Shown: positions 1 through 6,305 of the stretch, piece after piece
Numbering within the stretch: position 1 is the stretch's first letter
Layout of the letters: every line of letters starts with the position of its first letter
Assembly: GCA_001796495.1 (NCBI GenBank)
Contig: MGMR01000006.1
Coordinates: forward strand, 1 to 18,326
Length of the DNA: 18,326 nt
From: Chloroflexi bacterium RBG_13_51_18
Lineage (GTDB): Bacteria > Chloroflexota > Dehalococcoidia > Dehalococcoidales > RBG-16-60-22
Direction of reading: 5' to 3'
The notes under the pieces: model-generated
Seen by the model: the letters and a program-made list of their open reading frames with translations, nothing else
The model's database searches: none
What the model was told of the DNA's origin: nothing
Position numbers and translations under genes: made by a program

Positions 1-76
1 CGGGAGCAGCACACCCCAAAATTGATACCAGGATTAAAGCAATCACCAAAAATAATGAGATTCTCTTAAGTTTCAT
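1..76 (-). CDS. N-terminus of a lipoprotein (partial, cut by window edge)
   Basis: Reading leftwards from an ATG at 76-74 there are 25 codons, open to the window edge. They encode a classic lipoprotein signal peptide: start MKLKRIS, a hydrophobic run FLVIALILVSI, then the lipobox ILGC with Cys at residue 22. A GAGGTG Shine-Dalgarno-like sequence lies just upstream of the ATG. The mature protein is outside the window, so its function cannot be read. Exported lipoproteins with such signals are often ABC-transporter binding proteins, but that is only a guess. The gene is divergent from the acetolactate decarboxylase. Confidence 0.72.
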   Translation of the reverse strand, partial: MKLKRISLFLVIALILVSILGCAAP

Positions 77-214
77 ATTCACCTCTCGCTAGCATTATGC
101 TATGGAATGGCGGAGCAGGTCAATCACGTGGACAATGAAATCAAATTTGTATTACACTGGATAATATATTGCCCGGTAATGGGAAAATTCAGGTATCACA
201 TATACGGAAATTTG

Positions 215-1084
215 ATGATTTTAAATACTAATAAAAGAACTCCTGTTAAACATGGAATTGTCACCGCCTTACGCCGGGTAATCAGCCTTGCTTTGGTATT
301 CATATTTATCTGCTTCGGTTTCCTGACGGCATGCACCACAAACACCACAGTACAATACGCCGATAATCCCATCGCCGGAAGAGAAACTCTAACGCAAATA
401 TCCACCATCGATGCTATTCTCAACGGCGTTTATGACGGCGTAGTCACCTACGGGGTCCTGAAAGGCTACGGCGATTTCGGCATCGGCACTTTCAAGGCTC
501 TCGACGGAGAAATGCTGGCATTCGATAGCGTTTTTTATCAAATCAAAGCCGACGGCATAGCCTATGTGGTCGCCGATGAAATGGAGACGCCGTTTGCATC
601 GATGACGTTTTTTGATGCCGACTATTCAGGCAATCTGCCCCAGGGCCTGGATTTCACGCAACTGCAGGAGTACCTTGATAGCATTCTTCCGAGCGAAAAT
701 GAATTTTATGCGATTAAAATCGAAGGGACTTTCAGCTACATGAAGACGCGCAGCGTCCCGGCGCAAGAAAAGCCCTACCCGCCGCTGGTTGAAGTTACCA
801 AAAACCAGCCCGTCTTTGAATTTGAAAATGTTGCCGGCACACTGGTAGGATTCCGTTCGCCTCCCTATGTCGCCGGTGTTAACGTGCCAGGGTATCACTT
901 GCATTTTCTGACCGCGGATAAAAAAGCCGGCGGGCACGTGCTTGATTTTATAATAGAGCAGGCGGATGTTGCGATAGACTATACTGCGGATTTCATGATG
1001 ATACTGCCCGGCGAGGGAAGCGATTTTTACAGGATAGACCTTACGCCCAACAAGCATGAAGAACTGGAGCAGGCAGAAAAATAG
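215..1084 (+). CDS. budA: Acetolactate decarboxylase, predicted lipoprotein
   Basis: Predicted to convert 2-acetolactate to acetoin and CO2. Numbering from the ATG at 215 (289 aa), the family signature is clear: GTFKALDGEM with Glu99, IEGTF with Glu170, GFRSP with Arg214, and the zinc-ligand cluster H228-L-H230 followed by GGH241. In known enzymes three His residues bind zinc and an Arg and Glu lie in the active site. I chose 215 over the ATGs at 107 and 179 because it gives a normal signal peptide: a basic n-region (KRTPVKHG...RR), a hydrophobic stretch, then LTAC with Cys40 as the lipidation site. The start is uncertain, since only a weak GGAAA precedes it. A TGGACA/TACACT pair with an 18-base spacer at 129-158 could be the promoter, but is weak. 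Convergent with the chemotaxis operon. An exported, lipid-anchored form would meet acetolactate outside the cytoplasm. Confidence 0.88.
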   Translation: MILNTNKRTPVKHGIVTALRRVISLALVFIFICFGFLTACTTNTTVQYADNPIAGRETLTQISTIDAILNGVYDGVVTYGVLKGYGDFGIGTFKALDGEMLAFDSVFYQIKADGIAYVVADEMETPFASMTFFDADYSGNLPQGLDFTQLQEYLDSILPSENEFYAIKIEGTFSYMKTRSVPAQEKPYPPLVEVTKNQPVFEFENVAGTLVGFRSPPYVAGVNVPGYHLHFLTADKKAGGHVLDFIIEQADVAIDYTADFMMILPGEGSDFYRIDLTPNKHEELEQAEK

Positions 1085-1093
1085 CAGCCTGTT

Positions 1094-1109
1094 TTATTAG
1101 TAGTAATAA
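1094..1109. terminator. AT-only hairpin between convergent genes, possible terminator
   Basis: TTATTA-GTAG-TAATAA is a perfect 6-base-pair inverted repeat in the 31-base gap between the decarboxylase stop and the end of the chemotaxis operon. A second palindrome, AACGGCCGTT at 1118-1127, covers the stop codon of the last operon gene and is followed by a T run on the plus strand. The stem is short and AT-only, so termination here is a weak inference. Confidence 0.3.
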
Positions 1110-1115
1110 CCAGTT

Positions 1116-1775
1116 TTAACGGCCGTTTTTATCAGGCCACCAGCCCATCCAGTTTTCCTTGCCGCAGCTGGTACATTTAACGTAGAGGGCTACCAGCCCC
1201 TCGGCCCGGCAGTGGCTGCACGTGAATCCCTCCAGGAAGGTCTGGTCGGGCTGTTTTTGCTGGAGCGTTGACAGAGCTGCGGAAATCTGGTCGATTCTGC
1301 TTCTAAGGGTCCTGTTCGAATCCGGCATAATTTTTATTATCGACTCCAGCTGCCTGACTTTTTCTTCCAGCTGGGCGATTATCTGCATGGCGGCGTTGAG
1401 CTTTTCTACCTGTCTGGACAGGTCGTCAACGGTTTTTTGCAGGCCGGCATTCTCACCGGCAGGTTGTTCCCGCTTCACAACCTCAACAGGTCTCACCGAT
1501 GGATTTGTATCAGCCTTTTTAGGCTTGTATTCGTTAAACTTAATCGATTCCACTTGAGAAGGTGACTCTGTCTCTTTAGACAAAGGCGAAACGGTCGTTT
1601 TAAACGAAGCCCCCGGCATAGCATCGGCGGGCTTTTCTTCAGGTTTAGCCGTCGACTCAACAGGTTTGGCAGATGCCGGCTCAACCTTGGCAGCCGTTTT
1701 ATCCGTCGGCGGCATAATTTTTTTCAGCAGGGAATCTATTTCATCCTGCGAAAGCATTCTTTCATCATGCGCCAT
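1116..1775 (-). CDS. Zinc-ribbon protein with FliM/FliY-like CheY-binding N-terminal peptide
   Basis: 219 aa, family not recognised. Three parts are visible. Residues 8-20, LSQDEIDSLLKKI, closely resemble the N-terminal SQDEIDALL peptide by which FliM and Bacillus FliY bind phosphorylated CheY. Residues 21-110 are a Pro/Lys/Glu/Ser-rich, probably disordered linker, and 111-176 are a heptad-rich likely coiled coil. Residues 186-204 hold C186-x2-C189 and C201-x2-C204, a zinc ribbon, followed by a Trp-rich tail (W209, W212, W213). It is the last gene of the chemotaxis operon. Its ATG overlaps the stop of the HD-GYP gene by one base (TAATG), which suggests coupled translation. No FliM or FliN domain follows the peptide. 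Inference: a CheY-P-binding adaptor or output protein of a non-flagellar or unusual motility or signalling system. The alternative is that the peptide match is chance, which its N-terminal position and operon context make less likely. Confidence 0.72.
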   Translation of the reverse strand: MAHDERMLSQDEIDSLLKKIMPPTDKTAAKVEPASAKPVESTAKPEEKPADAMPGASFKTTVSPLSKETESPSQVESIKFNEYKPKKADTNPSVRPVEVVKREQPAGENAGLQKTVDDLSRQVEKLNAAMQIIAQLEEKVRQLESIIKIMPDSNRTLRSRIDQISAALSTLQQKQPDQTFLEGFTCSHCRAEGLVALYVKCTSCGKENWMGWWPDKNGR

Positions 1776-2848
1776 TAATCATACTCCAATACTTCCGTTA
1801 TCAATAGACGCTGAAACTCCGGTTTACAAAGGTCAATATCAAAAGGATTTTTCAATATACCCTGGGCTGGACGATGAAAAATACGAATAATAGGTCTCGC
1901 AATAAAACCCAGTTTAGGGTTCACAACTATGCCAGTATCGCCGGTATTCAATTTTACCGATAGTCCGGCGGAATATGAAGGAATCCGCCTGACCAGCAAT
2001 TCAACGATTTCCGGGTCGAACTGGTCATTGCCGCCGGCCATTATATACTCGATTGCCTGATGTGGCAGGTATTTACTTCTTCCCGGTCTGTCCGTCAATA
2101 AATCTACAAAGGTATCAGCTACGGCAATGATGCGCGCGAAAATCGATATGTCTTTGCCCTGTAACTTCTGCGGATAACCGGCGCCGTTCCAGAATTCATG
2201 ATGCTGCTGCACTCCTTTGGCTGCTTCTCCGGAAGTCATCTTGTGCATATTAAGCAGCTTAAAACCGATGGCTGGATGCTCCAGCATACGCGGCGAACCG
2301 CCTTCAGCCATCCAATCCACATTTAAAATAATATCTCTCGGCAAGCCGATGTCTTTAAGCACGGCAGCCATACCAAGACCCACCAAATCATCGGTAGACA
2401 GTCTCATTCCGTGACCCAGCGCCAGAACAAGCCCGGCGGTTTTAACGGGCTGAAGGCACAAATAATCCTTTGGCGCTATACTGCATGATACGTTGATATC
2501 GCCAATCATGTTGAGGTTCATTTCTCTGACCATGGCTATCATAGCTATATGCAGCTGATTGAGATTGACTACAGATATCCTTTGTCTCCCCTCATTATCA
2601 AGCAACAGCTGTCTAAAGGACTTGGCCAGTACACCCTCTGTTTGAGGAGTGAAAAGAGGAGCAGCTAGGACATCCACGGTACGCCAGTCGCGGATAAAAA
2701 TTTCCGTAACGTCCTTGTCTTTCATACTCGTGATTAGGCCGTGGTCTAGTTCTTTGCCTTTTTCCACCAGCGTGTTGCCAAAGCTGTCATAAACAGGCTG
2801 TTCCAGGACCATGCCCGGTCTGGCATATTTTAGAGTAATACGCCTCAT
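1775..2848 (-). CDS. HD-GYP domain protein with degenerate metal site
   Basis: 357 aa. HD-GYP proteins usually hydrolyse cyclic di-GMP using a two- or three-metal site. Residues 1-60 form the small N-terminal domain often found before HD-GYP (PGMVL...DSFGNTLVEKG). The HD-GYP core spans about 125-290, with H191, H216-H217, the G222-x-G224-Y225-P226 loop and D245. The HD pair itself reads K165-D166 (AAVLKDIGLP). The usual first His of the domain also seems replaced (Q133 region). Two metal ligands therefore appear lost, and activity is doubtful; it may bind cyclic di-GMP or act as a scaffold. Residues 291-340 resemble the C-terminal extension of this subgroup. The ATG overlaps the cheR stop by four bases (ATGA), and the downstream gene overlaps by one. 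Position in the operon suggests a link between chemotaxis and cyclic di-GMP. Family call is firm; loss of activity is inferred. Confidence 0.88.
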   Translation of the reverse strand: MRRITLKYARPGMVLEQPVYDSFGNTLVEKGKELDHGLITSMKDKDVTEIFIRDWRTVDVLAAPLFTPQTEGVLAKSFRQLLLDNEGRQRISVVNLNQLHIAMIAMVREMNLNMIGDINVSCSIAPKDYLCLQPVKTAGLVLALGHGMRLSTDDLVGLGMAAVLKDIGLPRDIILNVDWMAEGGSPRMLEHPAIGFKLLNMHKMTSGEAAKGVQQHHEFWNGAGYPQKLQGKDISIFARIIAVADTFVDLLTDRPGRSKYLPHQAIEYIMAGGNDQFDPEIVELLVRRIPSYSAGLSVKLNTGDTGIVVNPKLGFIARPIIRIFHRPAQGILKNPFDIDLCKPEFQRLLITEVLEYD

Positions 2849-3678
2849 ATTACACCTCTGCCGGAGAGGACTGTCTCTTGGTATTTTTCGGGCACACCCG
2901 CCTTCTTCTTATAAAAACACGCTGACAGGCGCTGGAATCCATTGTCCTTCATATCCAGCATCGTCTCGGTTGCGCCGATAAAGAGTACTCCATTTACCTT
3001 TAAAGCATCCAGGAATTTCTTCCTTAATATCTTTTTGGTTTGACCGTTGAAATAAATAACCACGTTGCGGCATATAATCAGGTCGAAACAATCTTCATAT
3101 GGGTCCTGTGTAAGGTCGTGAAGCCTGAAGGCAATTTTTTTACGAATCCGGTCAACCACCCTGAAATCTCCGTTTTCGTTTTTAAAATACTTCTCTTCAA
3201 GTTTTTTAGGGAAATTTCTTAATTCGGCGGCCTTATACGGACCACCCGCAGCTGCATGGCTTATAATTTTCTTATCGATATCAGTGGCCAGTATCCGGTG
3301 CTCCCGGTAAGGAGAAAGTCTATCCAGAAGAATAGCCACGGAATACGCTTCAGCTCCATTAGAACAGCCGGCGCTCCAGACGTTTAATTTGAGATTGTCA
3401 CGTAAGAGTTTCGGCAATATTTCTTCCTGTAATATTTTAAATTGGGTAAGGTCGCGGAAAAACTCCGATACGTTGATGGTCAGGAATTTTTGCAGCTTTT
3501 CCAGTTCATTTTCATCATTTTGAAGTATCTTGCAGAATTGGACGACATTGTGTACCTTGTATCTCGCTATATAGCCGTCCAAACGGCGAATCATCTGATT
3601 ATGACCGTAGTTATCAAGGTCAAAATTAGTTAACTGGCGTATTTTCTTTTTTAAATATGCGAATTCTTCTGGATTCAT
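2845..3678 (-). CDS. cheR: Chemotaxis protein methyltransferase CheR
   Basis: 277 aa from the ATG at 3678. Predicted to methylate glutamates on the MCP cytoplasmic domain with S-adenosylmethionine. The N-terminal helical CheR domain (about 1-75) ends in NVSEFFRD, matching the family T/N-x-FFR motif. The SAM-binding motif WSAGCSNGAEAYS is at 101-113, ATDID at 131-135, and IICRNVVIYF at 201-210. I chose 3678 over an upstream TTG at 3702 because AGGAG lies at normal spacing and the ATG overlaps the cheB stop as ATGA. No TPR extension is present. The MCP in this operon ends without an NWETF-type tether, so CheR probably acts directly on the receptor. Confidence 0.96.
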   Translation of the reverse strand: MNPEEFAYLKKKIRQLTNFDLDNYGHNQMIRRLDGYIARYKVHNVVQFCKILQNDENELEKLQKFLTINVSEFFRDLTQFKILQEEILPKLLRDNLKLNVWSAGCSNGAEAYSVAILLDRLSPYREHRILATDIDKKIISHAAAGGPYKAAELRNFPKKLEEKYFKNENGDFRVVDRIRKKIAFRLHDLTQDPYEDCFDLIICRNVVIYFNGQTKKILRKKFLDALKVNGVLFIGATETMLDMKDNGFQRLSACFYKKKAGVPEKYQETVLSGRGVI

Positions 3679-4721
3679 CCAATATTCTCCTGGCCAGCAC
3701 AAGCCTCAATAATACCATCTGCGATTTTATGTAAAGGTAACACCCGGTCGGCATAGCCGGCTTTCGCTACGCTCATCGGCATGCCGTATACCGCGCTGGT
3801 AGCCTCATCCTGCGCCAGTATCGTACCTCCGGCAGTTTTAATAGAATAAGCTCCTTCCGTACCGTCGATACCCATTCCGGTAAGAACGACTCCAATGACG
3901 GACGCACCGTAACTGGCAGCCGCTGATTTCATAGTTGCATCCACGGCAGGTCTGACTCCCAGAATATGCGGCCCCTGGCTAAAGGATAATTTACCGCCAT
4001 CCCCTATTAACATATGAAAGTCGCCGGGGGCTACCAAAACCCTGCCCCTGCCCGCCGTGCTTCCCATTCCTGCCTCTTCCACTTGTATTTGAGATACCTG
4101 GTTCAGCCTTTCCGCCAGCGATTTAGTGAATATCGGAGGTAGATGCTGCACTAGTAAAACCGCCGCCGGAATATCTGCCGGAATTGCGGGAATTAACTGC
4201 ATTAATGCCCTCGGGCCGCCGGTGGAAGCGCCTATAACCACCAGCTTTTTAAAGGAGTTAGAGCCTTCAGTGACCAATTTATCTTTAATTAAATTTGTAT
4301 CTTGCGCAAACTGCCCGTTTTTCAGCAGCTTGCATTTGGCAGCCGTCTTTATTTTACCGGCCAGTATACCATCGGTAACGGGATTGATGGCAGAAGGTTT
4401 TAGAAAGAAATCAACCGCGCCGAGTTCTAAAGCTTTTATTGTCGTCTCTGCGTTTTCACTGGTCAATGCGCTGAGCATTACTACCGGAGTCGGGCATTCC
4501 TCCATGATGATTTTTAAAGCAGCGATGCCGTCCATCTCAGGCATGACAACGTCCATGGTCACCACGTCGGGCTTGAGACTCTTAACCTTCTCTACAGCCT
4601 CAACACCGTTACGCGCCGAGCCGATAACTTCAATCTCCGGGTCGGTATTTAGTTTTTTTGAAACAGAGGTAATAACATACCCGGAGTCATCTACTACAAG
4701 CACCCGTATTTTTCTTTGCAC
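3675..4721 (-). CDS. cheB: Protein-glutamate methylesterase/deamidase CheB
   Basis: 348 aa from a GTG at 4721, preceded by GGGAG at about 8 bases. An in-frame TTG at 4745 is possible but has no such site. Residues 1-120 are a receiver domain with D11-D12, phosphoacceptor D57 (TMDVVMPEMDG) and K108. After a short linker comes the methylesterase domain with the catalytic triad S166 (GASTGGP), H193 (VQHLPP) and D286 (GMGIDG). It would remove methyl groups from MCP glutamates when phosphorylated by CheA, opposing CheR. The length and domain order are typical. Its TGA overlaps the cheR ATG by four bases. Confidence 0.96.
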   Translation of the reverse strand: MQRKIRVLVVDDSGYVITSVSKKLNTDPEIEVIGSARNGVEAVEKVKSLKPDVVTMDVVMPEMDGIAALKIIMEECPTPVVMLSALTSENAETTIKALELGAVDFFLKPSAINPVTDGILAGKIKTAAKCKLLKNGQFAQDTNLIKDKLVTEGSNSFKKLVVIGASTGGPRALMQLIPAIPADIPAAVLLVQHLPPIFTKSLAERLNQVSQIQVEEAGMGSTAGRGRVLVAPGDFHMLIGDGGKLSFSQGPHILGVRPAVDATMKSAAASYGASVIGVVLTGMGIDGTEGAYSIKTAGGTILAQDEATSAVYGMPMSVAKAGYADRVLPLHKIADGIIEACAGQENIG

Positions 4722-4764
4722 GCGCTTCTCTCCCTGAAATATCAATTCTAATTATCCCGGGATA

Positions 4765-5121
4765 CTAGCCAATCATCTTTTTAACGGCCCCAATCACCCT
4801 GGTAACATCGAACGGTTTGACGACGAAATCCTTGGCCCCGAGCTTTAAAGCCTCGATAACCATGCCCTGTTGTCCCATAGCGCTGCACATCGATACCTTG
4901 GCACCGGGGTCAACTTTCAGCAGTTCTTTCAACGCCTCAATCCCGTCCATATCCGGCATGGTGATGTCCAGCAATACACAGTCCGGTTTCTCCTGCTGAT
5001 ACGCGGTCAATGCTTCCGCCCCGCTTGACGCTTCGACGACCGCATAACCGTTCTGGGATAAAACCTGTGCGCATTTTTTACGCATAAACATTGCGTCATC
5101 TACAATCATTACCGTAGCCAT
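4765..5121 (-). CDS. cheY: Single-domain response regulator CheY
   Basis: 118 aa, a receiver domain alone, as expected for CheY. The phosphorylation site is complete: acidic pair D8-D9 (MIVDDAMFMRK), phosphoacceptor D52 (LLDITMPDMDG), S80 at the conserved Thr/Ser position (MCSAMGQ) and K102 (VVKPFD). The MIVDD...FMRK start and GQQGMVIEAL stretch are characteristic of CheY in CheC/CheD-type systems. A strong AAGGAG lies just before the ATG. It is expected to carry the CheA phosphate to an output target and to be dephosphorylated by CheC. No flagellar switch gene is nearby; the zinc-ribbon protein at the operon end is a candidate target. Confidence 0.95.
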   Translation of the reverse strand: MATVMIVDDAMFMRKKCAQVLSQNGYAVVEASSGAEALTAYQQEKPDCVLLDITMPDMDGIEALKELLKVDPGAKVSMCSAMGQQGMVIEALKLGAKDFVVKPFDVTRVIGAVKKMIG

Positions 5122-5172
5122 GTCATCTCCTTTCCACCAATACTCAAGTTTGATAACAATTTATCTTTCATT

Positions 5173-5691
5173 TTAAAGTTCCTTTGCGGTGCCATACGCG
5201 GTTTTAACCGTAACATGCCCGGTCTTTACATACATCCTGACCGTTCTCCCGATATTCCCGCCGGTATCCGCCGCCGCCGGTTTAATTCTTTCTCTCTGCA
5301 ACACTAGCAGCACCTGGGCTATATTCCTTTCGCCGGTTTTGAAAGTATCTCTTAGCCCTGGAGCCAGCGTCATTTGAGCGCCGCCGGCTATTTTAACGAT
5401 TAATCGGCTCCTGATACCACCTTTCTTAATCATCTCATTAATTAGTAGCGGCACCGCCGTATCTGCAAACTTGGCAGGGTTAACCCCGTTCAAGCCGGTA
5501 TTATGCGGCAACACGATGTGCGCCATACCGCCGATTTTCTCCTGACTGTCATACGCGCACACGGCAATACAGGAACCAAGACCGATACAGGATAATACGG
5601 CATCGGGAGAATCCGTTACAACGAGTTCACCCATACCTACAACGTAAAGCTCGCGTTCCGACGCTGCCGGTTCCTTAAAAACAACTGCCAT
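5173..5691 (-). CDS. cheD: Chemoreceptor glutamine deamidase CheD
   Basis: 172 aa. CheD deamidates specific receptor glutamines and, in Bacillus and Thermotoga, binds CheC and raises its phosphatase activity. The signature GLGSCIAVC has the nucleophile C41, and the catalytic His is H58 (MAHIVLP). The third residue of the Thermotoga triad (Thr, six positions before the Cys) is C35 here. TGERN (119-123) and ADTGGNIGRTV (141-151) also match the family. GGAGG sits 7 bases before the ATG, inside the end of cheC, and the ATG overlaps the cheC stop by one base (TAATG). That tight link fits CheC and CheD working as partners. Confidence 0.94.
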   Translation of the reverse strand: MAVVFKEPAASERELYVVGMGELVVTDSPDAVLSCIGLGSCIAVCAYDSQEKIGGMAHIVLPHNTGLNGVNPAKFADTAVPLLINEMIKKGGIRSRLIVKIAGGAQMTLAPGLRDTFKTGERNIAQVLLVLQRERIKPAAADTGGNIGRTVRMYVKTGHVTVKTAYGTAKEL

Positions 5692-6293
5692 TAACCAGCC
5701 TCCAGACTAGGGTCCGGGATTATCAGGAAAGTGCCCGAAACCTGCCGGTCATTCGTGCCGAACACTGTATCCACGACAAAAGTTTCATCGCAATAGGCAA
5801 GGATATTGGCCAGGGTTGCGTCCAGTACCGCGCCGGCCATATCCATCATTACAGCCGGAGGGGATGGTTTGAGTCTTTGCCCCGTGATATCTGAAAGGTA
5901 ATTCAGGAAAAAGGAGCCCATTATATTACCTACTTCGCCCAGGGTAGAGGTTTCCATATCGGTTAGTTCTTTTGTAGTGCCGTTAGGCTGGTCCAGTAAT
6001 AAATCCACGAGACCGAAGGCTACCTCCGGCTTATAGACCACAATCATGTGTCCATTGGCATTGGCCTTGCCGAATATCTCCAGATATATGGCAATTATCA
6101 AAGCTTCAGGTCCGCCGAATAAATCCGGAATGTCTTTGACATGGACTTGTTTGATGTCCATCCGGACAACCTTCACTTCCCGCCCGGCCATCTGGGAAAG
6201 CCCTTCAATAGCGTTATTCACGCCTTCGCCGAATATTTGTGCCATATTTATATCGGCAAAGTCTATTTCCTTAATCTCTTTTTTCAGGTCCAT
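5691..6293 (-). CDS. cheC: CheY-P phosphatase CheC
   Basis: 200 aa. CheC removes phosphate from CheY-P and binds CheD. It is a tandem of two related halves. The second half has the full active-site pattern S116-x3-E120-x2-N123 followed by P146 (TSTLGEVGNIMG). When the first half is aligned on NAxxxLSxM, the Glu and Asn positions are Q19 and G22, so that site looks lost; an alternative pair E23/N26 exists in a shifted register. AAGGAG lies 8 bases before the ATG, and the gap from cheA is only 12 bases. There is no FliY-type CheY-binding peptide or FliN domain here, so this is CheC and not FliY. Confidence 0.93.
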   Translation of the reverse strand: MDLKKEIKEIDFADINMAQIFGEGVNNAIEGLSQMAGREVKVVRMDIKQVHVKDIPDLFGGPEALIIAIYLEIFGKANANGHMIVVYKPEVAFGLVDLLLDQPNGTTKELTDMETSTLGEVGNIMGSFFLNYLSDITGQRLKPSPPAVMMDMAGAVLDATLANILAYCDETFVVDTVFGTNDRQVSGTFLIIPDPSLEAG

Positions 6294-6305
6294 TTCCCGT
6301 TCTCC

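Noticed and set aside
107..214. Upstream ATGs (107 and 179) for the acetolactate decarboxylase
   Set aside because: They would place 36 or 12 extra residues before a normal lipoprotein signal peptide, which would disrupt it.
626..1057. 143-codon minus-strand frame
   Set aside because: Antisense to the conserved acetolactate decarboxylase core; no ribosome site.
4126..4737. 203-codon plus-strand frame inside cheB
   Set aside because: Antisense to conserved CheB; no domain or start signals.
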